The notes beneath the pieces were generated by a model. That model saw only the letters and a program-made list of their open reading frames with translations, made no database searches and had not been told where the DNA came from. The position numbers and the translations under genes were made by a program. A stretch of 64,000 bases of DNA from Opitutaceae bacterium (GTDB lineage: Bacteria; Verrucomicrobiota; Verrucomicrobiia; Opitutales; Opitutaceae): the NCBI GenBank assembly GCA_027482185.1, contig JAIXWF010000013.1, positions 682,001-746,000 on the forward strand, given 5' to 3'. Numbering within the stretch: position 1 is the stretch's first letter; every line of letters begins with the position of its first letter. Below are positions 26,940 through 34,533 of this stretch, in pieces.

Positions 26940-29081
26940 TCATTTCACCGGCAGCGCGAAGGCGACGATCGAACCGCCGGCGGGGCGGCCGGATTTGCCG
27001 CCGCCGGCGGAGATGACGACGTACTGGCGGCCGCCGACCGAATAGACGCTGGGGGTGGCGTTGCCGCTGAAGGGCAGCGGCGCGGACCACAGGATCTTGC
27101 CAGTGTCCTTGTCGAAGGCGCGGATGGTTTCGTCGGCGCTCGCGGCGATGAAGATGAGGCCGCCGGCGGTGACGACGGGGCCGCCGTAGTTCTCGGTGCC
27201 GGTCGGCGGAATGCCTTTCGCCGTGAGCTCGGGGTATTCGCCGAGCGGCACTTTCCATTTCCATTCGCCGGTGTTGAGGTCGACGGCGTTGAGCGTGCCC
27301 CAGGGCGGATTGATCGCGGGGTAGCCGGCCTTGTCCTGCCAGCGGCGGAAACCGCCGAAGGTGTACGGCGGCGCGGCGGGTTCGGCGGCCTTCGCTTTGC
27401 CCGGAGCTTTGGCTTTCGCCGCGGCCTTGGAGTTGGCCGCGGCTTCATCGGGGCGGCCCGCGGCGGATCCGGGTGATTCGCCGAGCACGTAGGCGAGAAT
27501 CGCTTCGCGCAGCGATTCCTGGATTTTGTCGAAGGCGGGCATGCGGCCGAGGCCGTTGCGCGTGATCGTCGCGATCTCCTCGGGGGTGCGGCGCGTCTTC
27601 ACGTCGAGCAACGACGGAAAGCCGGCAAGCGGCGTGCCCTTGCGGTCAAGGCCGTGGCAGGCGGCGCAATGGACGAGGTAGCCGCGTTCGCCGAGGGGGA
27701 TCGGGGTGCCGTCGAGCCGGCGGGTTTCCACCATCTGCAAGATCCACGGGATTTCGTTCACGTTGACGTAGTAGATGCCGTCGGGATCCGCCGCGCCGCC
27801 GCCCCATTCCATACCGCCGTCGAAACCGGGAAACATGATCGTCTCCTTCAGGCTGGGCGCGGGAAACGGGCCGAAGTTCGGCGAGAGCCTGATGCGGTCG
27901 GTCGTCAACGCGAAGGCTTCGGGGGAGATGGTGGATACGTCCGCCTCCGTGTAGCGCTGGCGCATGAACGGCGCGGGCTTGGTGGGAAAAGGCTGGGTGG
28001 GCCAGGCCTGCTCGCCTTTGAGGTCGGACGCGGGGACGGGCTTTTCCTCGATCGGCCAGAGCGGTTCGCCGGTGACGCGGTCGAAGACGAAGAGGTAGCC
28101 GTGCTTCGTGCCCTGGGCGACGGCGTCGATTTTCCGGCCGCGATGCGTGACCGTGAGCAGCACGGGCGCGCAGGGCAGGTCTTTGTCGAGCAGATCGTGG
28201 TGGACGATTTGGAAATGCCAGAGCCGCTTGCCGGTGGCGGCGTCGAGGGCGACGAGGGAGTTGGCGAAGAGGTTTTTCCCGATGCGGTCGGCGCCGTAGA
28301 AATCGGGTTCGGCGGTCTTGGTCGCGACGTAGACGATGCCGCGCTTTTCGTCGAGGGCCTGGCCGGGCCACGGCATCACACCGGTGGCGGTTTTGTAGGC
28401 TTCGGGCGGCCAGGTGTCGTGGCCGAATTCGCCCGGGCGCGGGATGAGATGGAAGATCCAGCGCCGCTCGCCGGTGCGGACGTCGTAGGCGCGGACGGCG
28501 CCGGGGCCGCCGAAACCGCCGATGATCAGCAGGTCTTTGTAGATGACGCCCGGGGTGTTGAGGCCGACGCGCGGAATGTTTTCGGTGTCGAGACCGGCGC
28601 CGAGGTTGAGCGCGCCGTTTTCGCCGAAGCCCGGGATCACTTGGCCGGTGCGCGGATCGAGGGCGAAGAGGAAATTGCCGACGGCCGTGAACAGACGGCG
28701 ATCGGAGCCGTCCTCGTCTTGCCAATACACAAGGCCGCGCTGGCGGCGGCCGCCGGCGCCGGCGGGGGTAGAGGCGGGGTCCCAGACCCAGCGTTCGCGG
28801 CCGGTGGCGGCGTCGAGGGCGACGATGCGCCGGCTGGGCGTGGGGGAGTAGAGGACGCCGTCGACGACGAGATTGTTGGCCTGATACTCGCCCTTTTCGC
28901 CGGTGTCGTAGGTCCAGGCGACGGCGAGTTTCGCGACGTTGGTCCGGTCGATCTGGCGGAGCGGAGAATAGAGATTGCGCTGCGGTCCGCCGAGGTAGGT
29001 GCGCCAGTCGGTGTCGGCGGCGGGCAGGGCGGATGCGAATGCGAGCAGGGCGGGAACGGCGGCGCGGCGAAGCAGGCTCAT
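26940..29081 (-). CDS. PQQ-dependent dehydrogenase with inserted cytochrome c domain
   Basis: The 713-residue protein has a signal peptide (RRAAVPALLAFASALPAAD) and then an eight-bladed quinoprotein propeller of the membrane glucose-dehydrogenase type (TDWRTYLGGPQRNLYSPL, IVALDAATGRERWVWDP, GFGGPGAVRAYDVRTGERRW). A cytochrome c domain is inserted between late blades, with haem motif CAACH at Cys472, Cys475 and His476. An Ala/Lys-rich linker (about residues 545-580) precedes the final blades (FGGFRRWQDKAGYPAINPPW). Such enzymes oxidise sugars or alcohols in the periplasm and pass electrons to the haem; the substrate here is unknown. No PQQ synthesis genes are in the window, so the cofactor must come from elsewhere. 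Confidence 0.92.
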   Translation of the reverse strand: MSLLRRAAVPALLAFASALPAADTDWRTYLGGPQRNLYSPLRQIDRTNVAKLAVAWTYDTGEKGEYQANNLVVDGVLYSPTPSRRIVALDAATGRERWVWDPASTPAGAGGRRQRGLVYWQDEDGSDRRLFTAVGNFLFALDPRTGQVIPGFGENGALNLGAGLDTENIPRVGLNTPGVIYKDLLIIGGFGGPGAVRAYDVRTGERRWIFHLIPRPGEFGHDTWPPEAYKTATGVMPWPGQALDEKRGIVYVATKTAEPDFYGADRIGKNLFANSLVALDAATGKRLWHFQIVHHDLLDKDLPCAPVLLTVTHRGRKIDAVAQGTKHGYLFVFDRVTGEPLWPIEEKPVPASDLKGEQAWPTQPFPTKPAPFMRQRYTEADVSTISPEAFALTTDRIRLSPNFGPFPAPSLKETIMFPGFDGGMEWGGGAADPDGIYYVNVNEIPWILQMVETRRLDGTPIPLGERGYLVHCAACHGLDRKGTPLAGFPSLLDVKTRRTPEEIATITRNGLGRMPAFDKIQESLREAILAYVLGESPGSAAGRPDEAAANSKAAAKAKAPGKAKAAEPAAPPYTFGGFRRWQDKAGYPAINPPWGTLNAVDLNTGEWKWKVPLGEYPELTAKGIPPTGTENYGGPVVTAGGLIFIAASADETIRAFDKDTGKILWSAPLPFSGNATPSVYSVGGRQYVVISAGGGKSGRPAGGSIVAFALPVK

Positions 29082-29166
29082 GGGGCGGGGACCGCAGTGG
29101 AGCCGAGGGCCGCAGGGCCCGCGAGAAAAACGTGCGGTGGCGCGGCCGGCGCCGGCCTGATCCCGC

Positions 29167-30513
29167 TCAGGGCCGGACGGGGATCGTGAAGCGGTCGAAC
29201 TCCGCGCCGTCGGGATCGACGGCGGCGAACTCGGCGCGATCGAGGTGGAGGGTCACGACGAAGACGTGGTTCTTTTTCTCCGTGCGCGCGAGGTAGGGGG
29301 CTTTGTCCGCGGGTTGGGGATCGCGGACGGTGACGGACCAGGCGCCGTCGCCGAGATAGCGCGTGCCCGCGGGATCGGGTTTCCCGGCGCGGAGCGGGTG
29401 CGTGACTTTATAGAGGTGGTCGTGGTTCTCGAAGGCGAAGCGGATGCCGGCGGCGTCGAAGAGCGGCGTCCAGTTGGCGCGGATCGCGACGGACACGGCG
29501 CCGGCGAAGGAACGATGCGAGGGGTAGGCGGGCACGTGGTAGACCGGGACGATCCACGGCACGCGGGCGCGGGCGGCGAGGGTGGCGCGAAGCCAGTCGG
29601 TCTGCGGTCCGGGCACGGGATTGGTGTGGAACGAGTCGAGGGCGACGACGCTGAGGTAGTCGCCGAAATCGAGGACGTTGTAGCCGGGGAGGCCGGGAAA
29701 CGCGAAAAGGCTGTAGAACATGGCGGCGCGGCCGGGCGAGACGCCGCGGTCGGGGGCGCCGCCGCGGATATCGAAGGCGTCGCCGCTGACCTCGTGGTTG
29801 CCGATGGCGGGCACGAGGGGGATCAGGCGGCCGTCGGGCGCGACCATGGTCTCGCCCCAGAGCCGCAGGAAATCGAACCACTTGGCGGCGGCTTTGGGCT
29901 CGTTGTTGACGTAGGCGATGTCGCCGCCGAGCAGCGCGAATTCGGGGGCGCGCGCGGCGGCGGCGCGGTTCATCTGGGCGAAACGGTATTCGTTGACGAC
30001 GCCGTTGGCCGTGGTCTGGCCGACGTTGGCGTCGCCGCCGGAGACGAAGCGCACCGGCCGCGAGAGGGCGGCGGGGAGCGTCTGGAAACGGAATTCGCGG
30101 CCGTCGGTGACGACCCGCATGACGCCCTTCTCGCCGGTGCGCAGCGTGCCGAGGCGGAAGAGATACGCGGTGTCGGGTGCGAGCCCGGTGAGCTCGACGG
30201 TGTGCACGATGCGCGCCGTGTAAGGCATGGGTTGGGCGCGGCCGTCGGCGCGGAGCCACGGGCCGTTGCCGGCGGCGGGGCGGTATTCGAGGACGGTGTC
30301 GCGGTAGCCCTCGGACCAGATCGTGTGCCAGTGGACGGTCATGGTGCGCGCGGGATCGCGCTGCCAGGTGAGGTAGACGGCGGCGGCGGGGCCGGGCGGC
30401 GGCAGCGGCGCCGGGGTGGCGGTCGCGGCGGCCGGCGCCGATTCGGCGGCGCGGAGGAAACCGGCGGCGAGACAGGCGACGATGAAGACGAGACGGAAGG
30501 GGCGGGGCGACAT
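29167..30513 (-). CDS. Purple acid phosphatase-like metallophosphoesterase
   Basis: The 448-residue exported protein starts MSPRPFRLVFIVACLAAGFL. It has a fibronectin-III-like N-terminal domain (residues about 45-145, VYLTWQRDPARTMTVHWHT) and a metallophosphatase domain. The binuclear metal motifs are GGDANVG, LGGDIAYVN, GNHE, VYHVPAYPSH and the terminal ENHDH (the usual first Gly is Asn). It probably hydrolyses phosphate esters in the periplasm or at the cell surface. It follows a second phosphoesterase gene by 64 bases, and the pair is next to a TonB receptor, which points to scavenging of organic phosphate. Confidence 0.9.
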   Translation of the reverse strand: MSPRPFRLVFIVACLAAGFLRAAESAPAAATATPAPLPPPGPAAAVYLTWQRDPARTMTVHWHTIWSEGYRDTVLEYRPAAGNGPWLRADGRAQPMPYTARIVHTVELTGLAPDTAYLFRLGTLRTGEKGVMRVVTDGREFRFQTLPAALSRPVRFVSGGDANVGQTTANGVVNEYRFAQMNRAAAARAPEFALLGGDIAYVNNEPKAAAKWFDFLRLWGETMVAPDGRLIPLVPAIGNHEVSGDAFDIRGGAPDRGVSPGRAAMFYSLFAFPGLPGYNVLDFGDYLSVVALDSFHTNPVPGPQTDWLRATLAARARVPWIVPVYHVPAYPSHRSFAGAVSVAIRANWTPLFDAAGIRFAFENHDHLYKVTHPLRAGKPDPAGTRYLGDGAWSVTVRDPQPADKAPYLARTEKKNHVFVVTLHLDRAEFAAVDPDGAEFDRFTIPVRP

Positions 30514-30577
30514 GGGCGGAAAGGGAAGGGCGGCGGCTGCGGCGGCAAGCCCGGCCGGGCGAATTGCTCGCCTCCGA

Positions 30578-31654
30578 TCAGGGCCGTGCAGTCGGGCCGG
30601 CCATCGGATACTCGAGCTCGAAGTTGTGCCGCGCGGGATCGGCGACATGGGTCGAACGGGTGACGATTTCCTCCTTGGTCGTGTCGAAGGTGATGACGCG
30701 GACGCGGTTCTCCGCCGGGATGAAGCGGTAGAGCCGCAGAGGTCCGGAGGACGTGTAGTCGGACAGCAGGGCGCGCACCGTATGGCCGACGGAGCCCTGG
30801 CCGACGAGGGTGAGGGCGGAGATGCGGCTTTGGTCGCCGGAGAACACGAAGTGGACGTTGGGGTGCCGCGAGTAGAGTTTCTCCCACATTTGCTGCGGGC
30901 TGTTGCCGCGCTTGCCGTGGACCTTGACCCATTGCATGCGGCCGGTCGGGTCGTGCTTGAAGCCTTCCTCCGTCTGCGGCCGGGCGAGCACGCCGAGATC
31001 CATGTGCGTGCTGATGAGCGCGCGGCGGGAGGAGTGGCGGACAAGAAGGTCGCCGGCCCAGGCGAGAACGTCGTCGGGGGCGTTGCACTCGAGGGCGAGG
31101 TGGATGAAGTCGAGGCCGCCGGCGGAGAAGAGCTGGAAGCTGTTCACGTTGCCGGCGGACACGCGCTGGTCGGGCCGGTCGTGGCGGTAGGCGCCGCCGT
31201 ACCACGGAAAATCGGCGAAACGCTCCGGCGGGAAGAAGCGCTGGAAAAGAGAGGCGTCGCCCTGCGACGTCATGTCGTGGTTGCCGACGACGAGCGCGTA
31301 GGGCACGACGCCGTGCAGGCGGTCGAGGCATTCGCGGGCGAGGGTCCACTGCTCCGCGTTGTTGATGTCGACGATGTCGCCGACATGGGAAACGAAGACG
31401 ATGTTCTGGCGGCGGACGTTGTCCGCGAGCCAGCGCGTGTGGCGCTGGAACACGGCGTTCGTGAGCGGCTCCGTGCTCTGCGGCTCGGCCTTGGTGCGGG
31501 CGCCGCGGTAGCCCTGGGTGTCGGGGATGACGGCGACGGTGAATGCGCCCGGCGGGGCCGGGTCGAGCGGCGCCGCGGCGGCGCCGGCGAGCCAAATCAG
31601 GAAAATGGATACGGCGAGGCGGGCGGTCCGGGGGAGGCGGCGGGGAGAGGACAT
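30578..31654 (-). CDS. Calcineurin-like metallophosphoesterase, exported
   Basis: The 358-residue protein has a signal peptide (TARLAVSIFLIWLAGAAAAP) and the metallophosphoesterase motifs IPDTQGY, VGDIVD, VVGNHDM and ISTHMD. The last GHxH motif is replaced by SGDQSRIS. I recall the same CGDQSR-like form in other members of this subfamily, so it may be a family trait and not damage. The ATG at 31654 shares its A with the TGA of the TonB receptor gene (TGATG), which implies coupled translation. Its substrate is probably a phosphate ester brought to the cell surface or periplasm. Confidence 0.88.
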   Translation of the reverse strand: MSSPRRLPRTARLAVSIFLIWLAGAAAAPLDPAPPGAFTVAVIPDTQGYRGARTKAEPQSTEPLTNAVFQRHTRWLADNVRRQNIVFVSHVGDIVDINNAEQWTLARECLDRLHGVVPYALVVGNHDMTSQGDASLFQRFFPPERFADFPWYGGAYRHDRPDQRVSAGNVNSFQLFSAGGLDFIHLALECNAPDDVLAWAGDLLVRHSSRRALISTHMDLGVLARPQTEEGFKHDPTGRMQWVKVHGKRGNSPQQMWEKLYSRHPNVHFVFSGDQSRISALTLVGQGSVGHTVRALLSDYTSSGPLRLYRFIPAENRVRVITFDTTKEEIVTRSTHVADPARHNFELEYPMAGPTARP

Positions 31655-34431
31655 CAGAAATCGCGGGCGACGGAGACGCTGAGGGAGCCGTCGAAATAGC
31701 GCACCGACCGCGGATTGCCCCGATCGCCCTGCCAGGTGATGCGCGGATCGTTGCCGAGATTCTTCGCGCTCAGCTGCCAGGAGAAGCGTCCGCCCTTCGG
31801 TTTCCAGCGCGCGAGGAGGTCGACGGTCTTCCGCGTCTGTTCGTACACGTCGAGGCTGGGCCGGGCGCCGATGGTGGAAAGGAACGTGTCGCGGTAGTTG
31901 CAGAAGAGCCGGAGATCGAGGCCGCCGAGGGCGAAGCCGAGATTGAAGTTGCCGTTGCGCGGGGCCGTGCCGGTGAAGGTCAGGCCGGAGCCCGGCCGGT
32001 CCGGGTAGTCGCCGCGGGAGGAGATCCACGTGAAATTGCTGCCGAGGGTGAGCGCGCCGAGAGGGCCGGGCAGGAACGCCAGCCGCTGCTGCCATTCGAG
32101 CTCGAGGCCCTCCACCTGGCCGCCGCGGCCGAGGGAGCGGTTGTTCAGCGCGTAGCCGTCGTACACGCCGCCGACGACGGTGGCGGAATTGTCGTAGAAG
32201 AAGCCGTCGATGTCCTTCCGGAACGCGCCGACGGAAAGCACGCCGATGGGCCGGAGGTAGTATTCGAGGCTGACGTCCCAGTTCACGGAGTCCGTCACGC
32301 CGAGGGCCGGATTGCCCTCGGTGATGGTGCGGGCGGAGTCGTTTACGGTGGAGGCCGGCAAAAGGTCGGCGCCCGCCGGGCGCGCGAGCGTGCGGTAAAC
32401 GGCGGCGCGGGCGATGAGGCGGGGGGCGAGCGCGAGGTTGAAGTGGATCCCGGGCAGGACCTGGGAGTCGCGGAGCGTCGTGGTGGGACGTTGGATACCG
32501 GTGATGGCGGTCGTGCTCTGGTTCACGCGGTAGGCTTTCCCGGTGTAGTCGGTGTGCTCGAGCCGCGCGCCGGCAAGCACGCCGAGCCGGCCGAAGGTGA
32601 ACGAACCGAGGGCGTACGCGGCGCAGATTTGTTCCGCGAGACTCTGGGTCCGCTGCAGGATCAGCAGGTCGGAGGCCAGGGCCTGGCGGGTGAATTCGCC
32701 GGGCCGGCCGTAGAAGGCGCCGAGGAAGGCGTCGAGGTTGACGTTGACGGACGGCACCAGGAGGCGGCCGCGCGGAGCCTCGTCGAGGAACCGGGAATTC
32801 GCGTACGGCTCGAGGAAGGCGGCGGCGCGCTGCGGGCCGGTGTAGTTCCAATTGCCCAGAGTGCCGCCGGCCATCGACCACCAGCGCGCGCTGTAGCTCA
32901 GGCCGGTCTTGAGGTAAGATTTGCGAAACAGCTGCGGGAGTTCGCGGCGGGCGTTGAGCTGGAACGTCGCGCCGTCGTCGCTCGTCGGCGACTGCGTCCG
33001 CTGGACGACGTTGTGCTCGTAGATCGCGGGGTTGTTGAAATCGACCCCGGCGGGGCCGGCGAAGGCCGGGAAATCGCGGACGCTCCGGTCGTAGGAGAAA
33101 GCAAGGGCGGCGCTGCGCACCGCCGGATAGAAGGTCTCGTCGTAGTGGTTCGTCGCCCGCAGGTAGGTGAGCCGGTAGTCGACGTCCCAGAGGTCGAAGT
33201 CGTGCCGCGCGCCGAGGCCGACCTGGCGCGTGACGCTGACCGGCGTGCGGTAGCGGCGGTCGAGGCCGAGCCGTGCGCCGGCGAGGGTGCCGCGGTCGGC
33301 CGAGACAAAGGTGCGCGTGCCGCCGGAGACGATGACGCGGCGGTCCTCGAGGGAGCGCGAGTCGTTGGAGTAGAGCGAAGAGAACGACAGCACGGTCGCG
33401 GGCGAGAGGCGGTACTCGACGCTGCCGCTCAGCTTCAGTTTCCAGCTGTCGTCCTCGACGCGGTCCAGCAAGGTGAGATTGCTGATCGTGAAGCGGTCGG
33501 CGGCGTCGACGCCGTAGCTCAGCGTGGCCTCGTGGTAGCCGCGGTCGGTGCGGTAGTGGTTGACGGAAACAAAGACCCCGAGCCGGCCGTCGAGGAAGGT
33601 GCGGCCGTAGTCGACGTTGCCCTGGGTGTCCCAGTTGCGCTGCTGCTCGTTGTAGGTGCCGCCGAGGGTGACGCGGAAGAGCGGGCCCGACAGATCGAAG
33701 GCCCGGCGCGAGACGAGATTGATGGCGCCGCCGATGGCGTCGCCGGGCAGGTCGGGCGTGACCGACTTGAAAAGTTCGACGCGCTGGAGCGACTCGGCGG
33801 GAAAGGCGGAGACGGCGTCGGCGCGGTCGGCGTTGGTGTTGCCGGCGCGGACGCCATCGAAGGTGAGGGAATTGTACTGCGACTGGACGCCGCGGAGGAC
33901 GGCGCGGGCGGGCTGGTGCGTCGAGTATTCGAGGTAGACGCCGGGCAGGGTCTGGAGGGCTTCGCCGACCTCGCCGGCTCGCGCGACGGCGAGTGCGTCC
34001 TGGGAGACGATCTTGCGGATGCTGTCGCTGAAGCGCTGGAGGTTGAGGGCCTGGGCCTGGCCTTCGGCCTGGGCGGAGACGGTGACGGCATCGAGCTTGA
34101 TGGCGGGCGACTCGAGCCGGACGTCGAGCACGACGTCCGCGCCGGCGGCGAGATTCACGGTGCGGCTGTGTTCCTCGTAGCCCGCGGAGGTCACCACGAG
34201 CCGGTGCGTTCCCGGCGGCAGGCCGCCGATCTGGAAGGTGCCGTCGGCCTGCGTGAGCGTATCGCGGTTGACGCCGGCGACAGAGACGGCGGCGCTTTCG
34301 ACCAGATGCCCGGTGACGGCGCTGCGCACGGTGCCGCGTATGGCGGCAGTGGCGGCGGCGGCGGAGCCGGGCGCGGCCGCCAAGACGAAGGCCCAGAGGA
34401 GACGCAGGACCGGGGAGGGCAGGGAACGCAT
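31654..34431 (-). CDS. TonB-dependent receptor with carboxypeptidase-regulatory-like domain (925 aa)
   Basis: A signal peptide (LLWAFVLAAAPGSAAAA) leads to a CarboxypepD_reg-like domain (residues about 30-105, IRGTVRSAVTGHLVESAAVSV). The plug has ALQTLPGVYLEYSTHQPARA, LRGVQSQYNSLTFDGVRAG and VELFKSVTPDLPGDAIGG. The barrel ends in SVSVARDF. Translational coupling to a metallophosphoesterase and a neighbouring acid phosphatase suggests a phosphorylated ligand, for example nucleotides, phytate-like or phosphoglycan molecules; this is inference. It lies 102 bases downstream of the STN-type receptor. Confidence 0.93.
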   Translation of the reverse strand: MRSLPSPVLRLLWAFVLAAAPGSAAAATAAIRGTVRSAVTGHLVESAAVSVAGVNRDTLTQADGTFQIGGLPPGTHRLVVTSAGYEEHSRTVNLAAGADVVLDVRLESPAIKLDAVTVSAQAEGQAQALNLQRFSDSIRKIVSQDALAVARAGEVGEALQTLPGVYLEYSTHQPARAVLRGVQSQYNSLTFDGVRAGNTNADRADAVSAFPAESLQRVELFKSVTPDLPGDAIGGAINLVSRRAFDLSGPLFRVTLGGTYNEQQRNWDTQGNVDYGRTFLDGRLGVFVSVNHYRTDRGYHEATLSYGVDAADRFTISNLTLLDRVEDDSWKLKLSGSVEYRLSPATVLSFSSLYSNDSRSLEDRRVIVSGGTRTFVSADRGTLAGARLGLDRRYRTPVSVTRQVGLGARHDFDLWDVDYRLTYLRATNHYDETFYPAVRSAALAFSYDRSVRDFPAFAGPAGVDFNNPAIYEHNVVQRTQSPTSDDGATFQLNARRELPQLFRKSYLKTGLSYSARWWSMAGGTLGNWNYTGPQRAAAFLEPYANSRFLDEAPRGRLLVPSVNVNLDAFLGAFYGRPGEFTRQALASDLLILQRTQSLAEQICAAYALGSFTFGRLGVLAGARLEHTDYTGKAYRVNQSTTAITGIQRPTTTLRDSQVLPGIHFNLALAPRLIARAAVYRTLARPAGADLLPASTVNDSARTITEGNPALGVTDSVNWDVSLEYYLRPIGVLSVGAFRKDIDGFFYDNSATVVGGVYDGYALNNRSLGRGGQVEGLELEWQQRLAFLPGPLGALTLGSNFTWISSRGDYPDRPGSGLTFTGTAPRNGNFNLGFALGGLDLRLFCNYRDTFLSTIGARPSLDVYEQTRKTVDLLARWKPKGGRFSWQLSAKNLGNDPRITWQGDRGNPRSVRYFDGSLSVSVARDF

Positions 34432-34533
34432 GCGGGGTTTAAGTCACCTCGGGCGGGGCGGCATCAAGCGGCGGGAGTGCCATTGCGGTAACGATACGGT
34501 GTCGGCCCGGTCACGGCGCCGGCGGCGGGGAAA

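Noticed and set aside
30578-31654. Loss of the GHxH motif as a sign of an inactive phosphoesterase
   Set aside because: The replacing GDQSR segment seems to be shared by a subfamily I recall, so it is more likely a family feature.
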